Below are positions 18,427 to 27,927 of a stretch of 64,000 bases of DNA, in pieces. Each line of letters opens with the position of its first letter. The first letter of the stretch is position 1. The stretch comes from Martinezella hainanensis. Lineage in GTDB: Bacteria; Pseudomonadota; Alphaproteobacteria; Rhizobiales; Rhizobiaceae. The notes under the pieces are model-generated. The model worked only from the letters and a program-made list of their open reading frames with translations, had not been told where the DNA came from and did not search any database. The stretch spans positions 62,001-126,000 of the forward strand of contig NZ_FMAC01000007.1 in assembly GCF_900094555.1 (NCBI RefSeq), in the 5' to 3' direction. A program made the position numbers and the translations under genes.

Positions 18427-19299
18427 ATGCATGCAATTCTTGGTGCCAGCGGTAAGGTTGGCCGTACGACCATCGCTGTCCTGCGCAAGACCGGTGTTCC
18501 CGTTCGGGCAATTCTGCGCGATGCCTCAAAAGCACAGGCTTTTTCGGATCTCGGCTGCGAGATCGCCATCGCCGATATGCATGACCATCAAGCACTGACG
18601 ACGGCATTCAAAGGGGCAAGCGCCGTCCAGGTCATTTGTCCGGTCGATATTCGCGCCCGGGAGGCCGATTCCAGTATGAGACGGCTGGTCAATTCGCTTG
18701 GCGAGGCCTTGGCTGTCGCCAAGCCGCAAACCGTTCTCGCGATCTCCGACTATGGCGCACAGCACAGTTCCGGAACCGGCGTCACCCTGATCTTCCACGC
18801 ATTGGAGGCCCGGCTGCGGCAGTTGGAGATCAGGCTTATCCTGCTGCGATCCGCCGAGCACATGGAAAACTGGGCACGGCTGGCGAATGTAGCGGCAGAG
18901 AGCGGTCGGTTGCCGAGCTTCTATCATCCGCTGACCAAGGCTCTTCCGACCATTTCCGCCTTCGACGTGGGGACGATCGCTGCCGAGCTGCTTCTGGAGA
19001 AGCATGAAGCAGCGGCAAGAATCGTCCATGCCGAAGGCCCAAATCGCTATACGCCGAACGACGTCGCGGCCGCCATCGCTTCTCTCGTCGGGCGCGAGGT
19101 CATCGCCCAGCCACTTCCCGAGACCGAGTGGCAGGCCACGTTGATACGAGCCGGCCTGTCCGAGGATTATACGCGACTGCTGGTCGAACTTTACCTTGCC
19201 CATAATGCGGGCCGAATAGACGCCGAGAAGGATGTCGGCGAACTTCGTCGGGGCAAGACCGAATTGACGGACGTGTTAAGGCGTATCCTCAACGCATGA
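18427..19299 (+). CDS. NmrA-like NAD(P)-binding protein
   Basis: A 290-aa atypical short-chain dehydrogenase. The dinucleotide motif is at the very start (MHAILGASGKVGRTTIAVL), followed by VRAILRDASKAQAF, and the HSCARG/NmrA-type SDYGAQHSSGTG and RSAEHMENWA segments. Family members act as redox-state sensors or quinone/isoflavone reductases. The ATG at 18427 puts the Rossmann motif at its expected place; the ATG at 18400 is less likely. AraC-linked expression with the preceding gene is plausible. Confidence 0.8.
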   Translation: MHAILGASGKVGRTTIAVLRKTGVPVRAILRDASKAQAFSDLGCEIAIADMHDHQALTTAFKGASAVQVICPVDIRAREADSSMRRLVNSLGEALAVAKPQTVLAISDYGAQHSSGTGVTLIFHALEARLRQLEIRLILLRSAEHMENWARLANVAAESGRLPSFYHPLTKALPTISAFDVGTIAAELLLEKHEAAARIVHAEGPNRYTPNDVAAAIASLVGREVIAQPLPETEWQATLIRAGLSEDYTRLLVELYLAHNAGRIDAEKDVGELRRGKTELTDVLRRILNA

Positions 19300-19347
19300 G
19301 GATGAACCTCATGCATGCGATGCTCCGCCGCCGCATCCCGCGAGGCT

Positions 19348-20460
19348 TCAGCAGCGCGGGATCGCAAGAACGACCGTCGTGCCTCCGCCCCTGCGGCTGT
19401 CGATTGTGGCATGGCCACCATGCGCCTCGGCTATGGCCTTGACAACGGCAAGACCGAGACCCGATCCGCCACCGCGTCGCGTTCTGGCATCGTCTGCTCT
19501 CCAGAACCGCTCGAAGGCCCGTTCGCTCTCCGCGGCCGTCATGCCAGGACCGTCATCGGAAATCATGATAACGCACAGCTTATCGGCCTCCTGCGAAACC
19601 AACCTCAGCGTCGAGCCGGGAGCGTAGCGTGCGACATTGTCGATGAGGGCAAGCACCGCCTGCCGGACACGCGCCCGGTCTGCAAACACTGTGATCTGCT
19701 GCAGATCGGTTTCGATCCTGATGCTGAGGTTGGCAAGCGTCGGTCTCACGGAATCGATGATGTCTCCAATTTCCTCCCCGACATCGAAGCGCGATTGCTG
19801 CAGCTCCATGCGCCCCGCATTCATCAGCGACAGCGTTCTGAGGTCGTCGACGATGCGCGTCAGCGCATCGATATGTCCGATCAATCCCCGGAATACCTCC
19901 TGCGTCGGTTCGAAGACGCCGTCCGCCAACCCCTGCATGCGGCCGCGAAGGATCGTCAGCGGCGTGCGCAATTCATGCGCGATCGCGGAATTCGAATATT
20001 GGAGCTCCTTTTCCGCTCTTTGCAGCTCCTCCGCCATCCGATTGAAGTCATTGATCAGGCGATCGGCCTCGCCGAAATTGCCTTCGCCGGTCGCCCGGCC
20101 GGCAAAATCTCCATCCGCGATCAGGCGGGCAGCCTCCGTCACCGCCGTCAGGGGCTTGACGAGGCGCCTGGCAAGCCGCCATCCGACATAGGCACCGACC
20201 GCCTGGCCGATCGCCACGTTGATGCCCAACACGACGAAATCGCTGACGGCCCAATCGTCCGAGGCTCCGGAATTCTTGAACAGCCAGTCATAGACATAGC
20301 CGTAGATCAGAAACCCGAAGAACATCACCGACAGGGAGACGAAAGCCACGATCGTCGTCGACCAGATGATTTGCCTGTTGAGGCTGTTGCTAACCGAAAT
20401 CGCCAAGGCGGTAACCCACTCCCCTGACGCCGTTGAGGAGCTCGCCGACACCTGCGGCAT
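19348..20460 (-). CDS. Sensor histidine kinase (BaeS-like)
   Basis: A 370-aa kinase with two membrane helices (about 33-55 and 73-98), HAMP (about 98-150), H-box IAHELRTPL near residue 160, and an ATPase domain with N box LIDNVARYAPG, G1 DDGPGM and G2 GGSGLGLAVV. Only about 17 residues separate the two helices on the outside, so it may sense within the membrane or through a partner. Its frame overlaps the response-regulator gene by 71 bases if the first ATG is used; a TTG at 20406 would reduce the overlap. With the regulator it faces away from the RND pump. Confidence 0.9.
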   Translation of the reverse strand: MPQVSASSSTASGEWVTALAISVSNSLNRQIIWSTTIVAFVSLSVMFFGFLIYGYVYDWLFKNSGASDDWAVSDFVVLGINVAIGQAVGAYVGWRLARRLVKPLTAVTEAARLIADGDFAGRATGEGNFGEADRLINDFNRMAEELQRAEKELQYSNSAIAHELRTPLTILRGRMQGLADGVFEPTQEVFRGLIGHIDALTRIVDDLRTLSLMNAGRMELQQSRFDVGEEIGDIIDSVRPTLANLSIRIETDLQQITVFADRARVRQAVLALIDNVARYAPGSTLRLVSQEADKLCVIMISDDGPGMTAAESERAFERFWRADDARTRRGGGSGLGLAVVKAIAEAHGGHATIDSRRGGGTTVVLAIPRC

Positions 20461-21082
20461 CCAGCTTGCGGCGAAGCTTGCTCATGTGGCTGTCCACGGT
20501 CCGGTCGAGCGCGTCGCCCTCGGGCAGGCACGCATCGACGATCTCGCCCCTCTCGAATGCCCTGTTCGGAAAGCCCGCCATGTATTCGAGGATACGGAAT
20601 TCGGTTCGTGTCAGGTTCAGCGGAATACGGTTCTCGCCGTCCTCGACGACAGCCATATGCGCCACCGGATCGATCGCAAGCCTGCCGACCCGCAGCACCT
20701 TGTTCGCGGCAATGCCCGAAGCACGCCTGAGAACGGCCCGCGCCCGCGCGACCACTTCGACTGGGTTGAACGGCTTGACGACGTAATCATCGGCACCGGA
20801 GCGCAGCCCATGCAGCTTGTCGAGATCATCGGCGAGCGCAGTGACCATGATGACTGGCGTATCGCCTCTTTGGCGAATGGTGGCAAGCACGGTGTGGCCG
20901 TCGAGTTTCGGCAGCTTGACATCGAGAACCACGAGATCCGGCCTCAGCCGCTGATGATGGGAAAGCGCGATCTCTCCATCCGCCGCCGTCAGCACGCGGA
21001 ATCCCTCGCGCTCAAAATAGCGCTCGAGAATATCGGAGATCTCCGGCTCGTCCTCGACGATCAATATCAGTGCATTTTCCAT
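20390..21082 (-). CDS. OmpR-family response regulator (BaeR-like)
   Basis: A 230-aa regulator with a receiver domain (VEDEP acidic pocket, phospho-acceptor aspartate D54 in VVLDVKLPKLDG, VTAL threonine, VKPFNP lysine) and a C-terminal winged helix (LNLTRTEFRILEYM to GVGYRLGDFG). The ATG at 21082 follows a GGAG box; a GTG 15 bases upstream is less likely. It precedes the kinase, and the divergent gap of about 240 bases to the RND adaptor gene suggests it activates the pump, as BaeR does for mdt genes. Confidence 0.92.
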   Translation of the reverse strand: MENALILIVEDEPEISDILERYFEREGFRVLTAADGEIALSHHQRLRPDLVVLDVKLPKLDGHTVLATIRQRGDTPVIMVTALADDLDKLHGLRSGADDYVVKPFNPVEVVARARAVLRRASGIAANKVLRVGRLAIDPVAHMAVVEDGENRIPLNLTRTEFRILEYMAGFPNRAFERGEIVDACLPEGDALDRTVDSHMSKLRRKLDAAGVGELLNGVRGVGYRLGDFG

Positions 21083-21318
21083 CCAGGGCTCCTTCACCGG
21101 AAAGAAACGTCAGACAGGGCCTGCACGTCAATATTCCTCTGCCATCGTCCATGAAACCTCCACAAAACGTCGACCGAAGACCAACATTCCCAATGTCTTC
21201 TTAGGCTCGGACGAAGTGCCGCTCGCGCCGGGCGTCGAGGCGGCTCCGTCCAATAGGTTCATGCCGTCGACACGACGGAGACGATCTCGTCGCGTCACGG
21301 TCAAGTGGGAATACATCT

Positions 21319-22503
21319 ATGCGATCTGCATTCGAACTGCCTTGCTGGAAGGCAATACTGGCGGCAATGGTGACGCTTGCGCTGGCTTCCAGCCATGTGC
21401 GCGCCCAGGAGAGCGGCGAGATGCCGCCTCCCGCGGTCGGCGTCCTGCAAATCAAGGCTCATCCGGTCCCGGTCATGAGCGAGCTTCCAGGACGCATCGC
21501 GGCGACCAGGGTCTCCGAGGTGCGCGCTCGCGTCTCGGGCATCCTGCTGGAACGCGTCTTCGAGCAGGGCAGCCTTGTGCGTCAGGGCGACATCCTCTAC
21601 CGGATCGACCCGAGGCTGTTCCAGGTGCGAGTGGCCAGCGCCAAGGCCGCCTTGCAGAAGGCAAAGGCCGTCCAGGCCAATGCCAAGCAGCAGCTCGAAC
21701 GCCAGCGCTCGCTTCGTGAGCGCAATGTCTCGACGGCCGTCGACTACGACACCGCCGCCGTCAATCTCGCGCAGGCCGACGCCGATGTCGCAGCCCAGGA
21801 AGCCGCTCTCGACGAGGCCGAGATCAATCTGGACTATACGCAGGTGCGGGCGCCCATTACCGGTATCATCGGCGGAGCTCTCGTGACCGAGGGCACGCTT
21901 GTCACAGCCGAAGGCGCTTCCAACCTCGCGCTCATACAGCAGATCGATCCTGTTTATGCCGACTTCACACAATCCGCGCAGGATCTCCTGACGCTGAAGC
22001 GTGCCGTCAGCGACGGCAAGCTCCAGAGCCCGGCGCCGGGACAGGCAGCCGTCGAACTCGTATTCGATGGCGGGAACACCTATTCCAAGCCGGGTAAGCT
22101 CTTGTTTTCGAACGCCAATGTGGACCCTAACACGGGGCAGGTCACGCTGCGTGCGGAATTCCCCAATCCGGAGGGCGATCTTCTGCCGGGCATGTATGTC
22201 CGCGTACGCATCGAACAGGCCGTGCAGAAGAGCGGCATCACCATTCCGCAAAGGGCGGTGACGCGGGATGCGGACGGCAATCCGCAGGTCTTCGTCGTCT
22301 CTTCTGATCAGACAGCACAGGTGCGCAACATCGTCCTCGGCGCCTCTCTCGGCGTCGAATGGATCGTTCTCTCCGGGCTGAAGGACGGTGAAACCATCAT
22401 TGCCGACGGGGTCCAGAAGGTCATAGCCGGCGGCAAGGTCGTCGCCGAACCATGGACGCCGCGAAGCGCCGATCCGAACACGTCAGACCAGGCCGCAAAG
22501 TAA
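21319..22503 (+). CDS. RND efflux periplasmic adaptor (AcrA/MexA family)
   Basis: A 394-aa membrane-fusion protein with a signal peptide ending near VRAQ (residue 29). No lipobox cysteine is present. It has the paired lipoyl half-motifs (VRARVSGILLERVFEQGSLV and TQVRAPITGIIGGAL), a coiled-coil hairpin between them, a beta-barrel and a membrane-proximal domain. It ends 7 bases before the pump gene. No outer-membrane factor lies beside them, so the pair probably uses a TolC-like protein encoded elsewhere. Confidence 0.93.
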   Translation: MRSAFELPCWKAILAAMVTLALASSHVRAQESGEMPPPAVGVLQIKAHPVPVMSELPGRIAATRVSEVRARVSGILLERVFEQGSLVRQGDILYRIDPRLFQVRVASAKAALQKAKAVQANAKQQLERQRSLRERNVSTAVDYDTAAVNLAQADADVAAQEAALDEAEINLDYTQVRAPITGIIGGALVTEGTLVTAEGASNLALIQQIDPVYADFTQSAQDLLTLKRAVSDGKLQSPAPGQAAVELVFDGGNTYSKPGKLLFSNANVDPNTGQVTLRAEFPNPEGDLLPGMYVRVRIEQAVQKSGITIPQRAVTRDADGNPQVFVVSSDQTAQVRNIVLGASLGVEWIVLSGLKDGETIIADGVQKVIAGGKVVAEPWTPRSADPNTSDQAAK

Positions 22504-22510
22504 TCAAATC

Positions 22511-25500
22511 ATGGCACAGTTCTTTATCAAGCGGCCCGTCCTCGCATGGGTCTTCGCTTTCTTCATCATGATCGCGGGGATCATTACGATCCCCATCTTG
22601 CCGGTCGCGCAATATCCCGCGGTCGCTCCGCCGCAGCTCTCCATTTCAGCGTCTTACCCCGGCGCGTCTCCGCAGGAGATCTATCAAGGGGTGACCCGCC
22701 TGATCGAGGAGGAACTGAACGGCGTCCATGGCATCGCCTATTTCGAGTCGACTTCGGACAATTCCGGCTCGGTCGGCATCAACGCGACCTTCGTCTCCGG
22801 AACCGATATCGGCAAGGCGACGGTCGATGTTCAAAACGCCGTTCGCCGCGTCGAGGCGCGGCTGCCGCAGGCGGTCCGCACGCAGGGCATTCAGGTCGAG
22901 GAAGCGAGCGCCGGCTTCCTGCTGATCGCGGCCCTGACCTCGACCGACGGCAAGATGGACGAGATCGCGCTTGGCGACTACATCAACCGCAATATCCTTG
23001 GAGAGCTGCGCCGTCTTCCCGGCGTCGGCCGCGCCCAGGTCTTCGCCTCGCAGCGGGCGCTGCGCGTATGGATCGACCCGGACAAGATGGTCGGCCTTCA
23101 TCTGACGGCCGCCGACATCAGCGCGGCGATCGCTGCGCAAAACGCGCAGGTAGCCGCAGGCCAGATCGGCGCCATGCCCAACCCGGTCAGCCAGGATCTG
23201 ACCGCGACCGTGATCGTCGAGGGCCAGCTCAACAGCGCAAAGCAATTCGGCGAGATCATCCTCCGGGCCAACCCCGACGGCTCGACGGTACGCCTGAAGG
23301 ACATCGCCCGCGTCGAGGACGGCGCGGAAGCCTATTCGACGGCGAGCCGGCTCAACGGCAACCCGAGCGCCGGCCTTGCCATCCAGCTTTCTTCGACGGG
23401 CAACGCCGTTGCCGTGTCGAAGGCGATCAAAACGAAGATGGACGAGCTGTCAAAATTCTTCCCGAAGGGCGTCGAATATTCGATCCCCTACGACACCAGC
23501 CCCTTCGTCAATGCCTCGATCGAGAAGGTCGTGCACACGCTCGCCGAGGCGATCGTGCTCGTCTTCATCGTGATGTTCGTCTTCCTGCAGAACTTCCGCT
23601 ACACGCTCATCCCGACGCTCGTCGTTCCGGTCGCGCTGCTCGGCACTTGCGCCATCATGTATGCGACGGGATTCTCCATCAACGTGCTGACCATGTTTGC
23701 CATGGTGCTTGCGATCGGCATCCTCGTCGACGACGCGATCGTCGTGGTCGAGAACGTCGAGCGCATCATGGCCGAAGAAGGTCTGCCTCCGAAAGCAGCG
23801 ACACAGAAGGCGATGAAGCAGATCACCGGCGCCATCCTCGGCATTACATTGGTGCTGTCCTGCGTCTTCATTCCAATGGCATTCTTCCCCGGCGCATCCG
23901 GCATCATCTACCGGCAGTTCTCGCTGACCATGGTCGTCTCGATCATGTTCTCGGCCTTCCTGGCACTGTCGCTGACACCGGCGCTCTGCGCCACCTTCCT
24001 GAAGCCGATCGACGGAAATCATCATCAGAAGAAAGGTCTGGGCGGCTGGTTCAACCGCAAGTTTGACCGAATGACGGCAGGCTACACCAAGACCGCGGCC
24101 GGCCTTGCGCGCCGCTCGGGACGCGTGATGGCCGTCTATCTCGCTCTCGCCGTCGGCCTCGGCTACCTCTTCGTCAACTTGCCCGGCTCCTTCGTGCCGG
24201 AGGAAGACCAGGGCATCCTGATCGTCGACATACAAGGACCGCCGGAGGCGAGCGCCAATCGTACGATCGCATCGCTGAAGCAGATCGAGGCAATTTTCAG
24301 GGCCGAACCGGCCGTCGAAAACATCTTCGCCGTCCAGGGCTTCAGCTTCTCCGGAAACGGCCCGAACTCGGCCATCGCCTTCGTGACGCTCAAGGACTGG
24401 AGCATGCGGCCGGCCGGCAGCTCGGTGCCGGAGATCGCCGCTCGCGTCAATACGCAGTTCGCCAGCCTGAAGGATGCCACCTCCTATGCACTCTCGCCGC
24501 CGCCGATCGACGGCTTCGGCACGACGAACGGCTTTTCCTTCCGGCTCCAGGACCGCGCCGGGCGCGGCCAGAAGGCGCTGAAGCAGGCTGGAGACGAGTT
24601 GATGGCGAAGGCGGCAAAGAGCAGCGTGGTGACGAATGTCCGTGTCGAAGGCATGCAGGAAGCCGCGCAGATCATGCTTGCGATCGACCGCGAGAAGGCA
24701 AACACCTTCGGCGTCAGCTTCACCGACATCAACGATGCCATCACCGCGAACCTCGGCTCGTCCTACATCAACGACTATCCGAACGCCGGCCGCATGCAGC
24801 AGGTCATCGTGCAGGCGGATGGCCGCAGCCGCATGCAGGTCGAGGATATGATGAAGCTGAACGTCCGCAATGCCAGCGGTGGGATGGTGCCGCTCTCGTC
24901 GTTTGCGACCGCCGACTGGCGCAAGGGCGACCCGCAGATCGTCGGCTACAACGGCTATCCGACGATCCGCATCACCGGCGAGGCAGCAGCGGGCAAGTCT
25001 TCGGGGGCGGCGATTGCCGAGATGGAGCGCCTCGCATCCGAACTTCCGCAAGGCTTCGGCTACGAGTGGTCCGGCCAGTCGCGCGAGGAAATCTCCTCCG
25101 GCAACCAGGCGCCGATCCTGTTTGCCTTCAGCATCCTCTTCGTCTTCCTGCTGCTGGCGGGCCTTTACGAAAGCTGGTCGATCCCGCTGTCGGTCATGCT
25201 CGTCGTGCCGCTCGGCATCATCGGCTGCGTGCTGGCGGCAATGCTGCGCGAGATGCCGAACGACCTCTATTTCAAGGTCGGCCTGATCGCGATCATTGGC
25301 CTGTCGGCAAAGAACGCCATCCTGATCGTCGAATTCGCGAAAGATTACTATGCCGAGGGCAAATCCCTTCTCGATTCGGCGGTCGAGGCTGCCCGCGTCC
25401 GCTTCCGTCCGATCGTGATGACGTCGCTTGCCTTCACACTCGGCGTCGTGCCGTTGGCGATCGCAACAGGACCGAGTGCCGCCAGCCAGAACGCCATCGG

Positions 25501-25666
25501 TACCGGCGTGCTCGGCGGCATGATCTCGGCAACGGTCCTTGCTGTCTTCTTCGTCCCGGTCTTTTTCGTCTTTGTCCTGTCACTCCTGAGGACGCAGAGA
25601 CCGGTCGAGGAAAAAGGTGCGGGCGTCGACGTCCCGCCCGCACCTGCGCACCCCAAATCCGGATAA
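22511..25666 (+). CDS. RND multidrug efflux pump (AcrB/MexB family, HAE1)
   Basis: A 1051-aa inner-membrane proton antiporter of normal family length. It opens with AQFFIKRPVLAWVFAFFIM. The proton-relay aspartate pair lies in GILVDDAIVVVENVER near residue 407, and the relay lysine in LSAKNAILIVEF near residue 934. The tandem porter domains and the GSFVPEEDQG segment are present. It is translated directly after the adaptor. Control by the adjacent BaeSR-like system is inferred from arrangement; drug, bile salt or plant phenolic export cannot be distinguished here. Confidence 0.95.
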   Translation: MAQFFIKRPVLAWVFAFFIMIAGIITIPILPVAQYPAVAPPQLSISASYPGASPQEIYQGVTRLIEEELNGVHGIAYFESTSDNSGSVGINATFVSGTDIGKATVDVQNAVRRVEARLPQAVRTQGIQVEEASAGFLLIAALTSTDGKMDEIALGDYINRNILGELRRLPGVGRAQVFASQRALRVWIDPDKMVGLHLTAADISAAIAAQNAQVAAGQIGAMPNPVSQDLTATVIVEGQLNSAKQFGEIILRANPDGSTVRLKDIARVEDGAEAYSTASRLNGNPSAGLAIQLSSTGNAVAVSKAIKTKMDELSKFFPKGVEYSIPYDTSPFVNASIEKVVHTLAEAIVLVFIVMFVFLQNFRYTLIPTLVVPVALLGTCAIMYATGFSINVLTMFAMVLAIGILVDDAIVVVENVERIMAEEGLPPKAATQKAMKQITGAILGITLVLSCVFIPMAFFPGASGIIYRQFSLTMVVSIMFSAFLALSLTPALCATFLKPIDGNHHQKKGLGGWFNRKFDRMTAGYTKTAAGLARRSGRVMAVYLALAVGLGYLFVNLPGSFVPEEDQGILIVDIQGPPEASANRTIASLKQIEAIFRAEPAVENIFAVQGFSFSGNGPNSAIAFVTLKDWSMRPAGSSVPEIAARVNTQFASLKDATSYALSPPPIDGFGTTNGFSFRLQDRAGRGQKALKQAGDELMAKAAKSSVVTNVRVEGMQEAAQIMLAIDREKANTFGVSFTDINDAITANLGSSYINDYPNAGRMQQVIVQADGRSRMQVEDMMKLNVRNASGGMVPLSSFATADWRKGDPQIVGYNGYPTIRITGEAAAGKSSGAAIAEMERLASELPQGFGYEWSGQSREEISSGNQAPILFAFSILFVFLLLAGLYESWSIPLSVMLVVPLGIIGCVLAAMLREMPNDLYFKVGLIAIIGLSAKNAILIVEFAKDYYAEGKSLLDSAVEAARVRFRPIVMTSLAFTLGVVPLAIATGPSAASQNAIGTGVLGGMISATVLAVFFVPVFFVFVLSLLRTQRPVEEKGAGVDVPPAPAHPKSG

Positions 25667-25850
25667 GGGTATGAAGGGATGTCGATCCCTGAGCCACCTC
25701 GATCGACTTGCCCACGAATGTACGTCGTTGACTATGCAACCCCGTCCAACGGCACCCGGTGTGCTACAGGCCGCATCGCAGGACACGTCGAGCTTGGTTT
25801 CACTTCACGAAGAAAAGGGTCGATGAAATCAAGCTCAACTCGACAAAGGG

Positions 25851-25886
25851 CGGAAGAGGGCCTGAACTGGATCAAGCCCTCCTCCG
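25851..25886 (-). terminator. Putative terminator hairpin downstream of the porin
   Basis: CGGAAGAGGGC (25851-25861) pairs with GCCCTCCTCCG (25876-25886) with one mismatch across a 14-base loop. On the minus strand it follows the porin stop by about 30 bases and is followed by CCCTTTGTCG, a weak T-run. It also sits between two convergent transcripts and may serve both. Confidence 0.4.
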
Positions 25887-25914
25887 TTCATGACCAGGGG
25901 TCAGTCAGGTCATG

Positions 25915-27003
25915 TTAGAAGCTGCGCTGGAAGCGCAGGATACCAGCCCACTGATCCTTGTTCACAGAATCGAAGTTGGTATAGGTGACTTCCGGTTCAA
26001 CGAGCAGGTTCTTGACCGGGTTGAACTTGAGGTTCGTGGTCGCTTCGAAGATCTTGGAATCGGTGTAGGCGAGCTCGAGGTTCCACTTCAGCTTTTCATT
26101 GATCGGAACGCCGACGCCACCCCAGACAGCCCAGTCACCCCAGCCGCAGAGATAGCCCTGGTTGGTCGGGCAAGCCGATGTATCAAGGTTCGAACCCGCA
26201 TACTTGTTCAGCTTGGAGCCATCGGTGTTGTAGCCACCCATCAGGAAGGCCGTGAAGATGCCAAAATCAGCGTCGACTCGAGCCTTGACAGCGCCTTCCT
26301 CCACGATGGAATCATAGCCGCCAACGACCTTGAATGACCACGCCCCCGACTTGAAACCGGCGCCAGCGACGACATCCGGCGCGTAGTGGTTCGATTCCGA
26401 GGTAACCCATGCACCATTGTAGCTGCTGGCGTCAGAGGACGAATTGGAGTCTTCGAGCGAGATAACTGCAGTGAAGCCGTTGCCGGCATCATATTTATAA
26501 GTCAGCTGATTGAGCTCGTATGGGCCATCGTAGACAACGTCATCGTTGATGACATCGCCAGCATAACCGATAAATGCATTGTATTGAGAGTCTTCCTTAC
26601 CAACAGTGAAGCCCCCGAGGCTGATGCTGGCATGCAGCAACTTTGTTGTCGTGGAGTTGCCATCGTTCCAGTCCCAACGCAGTTCTGCATTTGTCTTCAG
26701 CGGGCCATATTCTGTATCTGTTGCCGTTTGAAGTTGAAGCTCGGCGCGGGTATGCCACAGGGTGCCTCTCTTGCCTGTCGGATTATATGCGTTGTACCAC
26801 TCCCCCTCGCTTCGAACCTTGCCGCCGATCTTAAGGCATGTCTCGGAGCCGGGGATAAAGAAATATCCAGGTCCGAATGCATCGCAGATCTTAACATATT
26901 CCACCGGTTCCGGCTCTGCGGCAACGACTGCATCTGCAGCATATGCTCCCGTAAAGGAAATCATGGATGCTGCGGATCCAAGAAGAATGCTTCTGATAGA
27001 CAT
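25915..27003 (-). CDS. Outer-membrane porin (alphaproteobacterial porin family, RopA/Omp2-like)
   Basis: A 362-aa beta-barrel porin. The start MSIRSILLGSAA is preceded by a GGAGAA box, and the signal peptide is cleaved after AYA. The mature N-terminus has the family hallmark: a disulfide-type pair in VKICDAFGPGYFFIPGSETCLKIGG. The barrel is rich in alternating aromatic strands and ends in phenylalanine (FQRSF), as needed for outer-membrane assembly. In-frame sequence upstream of 27003 is unlikely to be translated. Such porins are the major general diffusion channels in rhizobia. Confidence 0.93.
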   Translation of the reverse strand: MSIRSILLGSAASMISFTGAYAADAVVAAEPEPVEYVKICDAFGPGYFFIPGSETCLKIGGKVRSEGEWYNAYNPTGKRGTLWHTRAELQLQTATDTEYGPLKTNAELRWDWNDGNSTTTKLLHASISLGGFTVGKEDSQYNAFIGYAGDVINDDVVYDGPYELNQLTYKYDAGNGFTAVISLEDSNSSSDASSYNGAWVTSESNHYAPDVVAGAGFKSGAWSFKVVGGYDSIVEEGAVKARVDADFGIFTAFLMGGYNTDGSKLNKYAGSNLDTSACPTNQGYLCGWGDWAVWGGVGVPINEKLKWNLELAYTDSKIFEATTNLKFNPVKNLLVEPEVTYTNFDSVNKDQWAGILRFQRSF

Positions 27004-27927
27004 CTTTTCTCCAAATAATTTGGTCATTTGTAAGGACATCTGATGCCCTACCTGTTCGCTCATTTTCAAACAGTGCGAAGCTTTCGACTCCACTCCCTCA
27101 GCCTATGGGGAGATTGTCCTATGAGAAAAGTGATAATGTCAGTCCTGTGGGAACCAATTCGATGGGTCACATGTGGCTGTTGCAATATTATCGCAGATAG
27201 AAACCAATGGAATTCTTGGTTTTCGAGCCGAAATATGCCGAAATATTCAGAAACGAATAGCTTTGAACCAAGCTAATTGTTCGCAACACTTATCATCTCC
27301 ATGGTGACAGTCAATATAAGATGTATGAGATTCCTCTTATAGCTCTAGGGCAATCGGCGCAATTAAACCTAAGGATGATATGCTGTCGACCGCAGCATAT
27401 GCCAATGGTCGCACCTGTTGTCACTGATATATGATTCCTCTCCAATTTCGATTGAACAGTACCGATTACCAAGGCGCTTCCACGCGGATATCGGCGTTGG
27501 CATCATCTACATAAACTGACGAATGGCAACGATTGTTCGATCATCGCTACTCCTACTGTAACTGGTAAAAGCGTCATCCAGAGATTCAATCCCGGCTGGA
27601 ATGTGCAAGCGTGATCGGAGATCATCACGGCACTATTGCTACTCACTCTCTCAAAGTACTTTTGAAGCAGTTTCGATTGGATGGCTCACTTCAAGATCGA
27701 TTCGTCGATCACGGAGTTACTCACGGACATAGTCCGGCGGTGTGAACAGCAACAAATCTGCAATCATTTGCAATATTGCCGCCCGATTGCCGCCAGTGTC
27801 GATGAATATCAAGCCATCGTTCCATTAGTACCTCCATTCCGGAACGATAGGCCAGGTCGGGATGCCCCACATCCCGTCTGGCCGCTGATGTTATCAATAT
27901 CCGTAGAAACGCGAGTGACAAAAGTAC
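27004..27927. other. 924-base AT-rich gap between porin and glycan locus
   Basis: No convincing gene is seen. The first about 100 bases should hold the porin promoter. An inverted repeat, ATATGCTG (27378-27385) and CAGCATAT (27393-27400) around TCGACCG, is the clearest structure. Base composition is visibly AT-richer than flanking genes, as often seen at the edge of surface-polysaccharide loci. Confidence 0.45.

Noticed and set aside
19315..20427. 370-codon frame opposite the histidine kinase
   Set aside because: The kinase has all catalytic boxes; the opposite frame is Arg-rich and featureless.
23450..25051. Long antisense frame across the RND pump
   Set aside because: His/Arg/Asp-rich shadow of a conserved membrane protein, no ribosome site.
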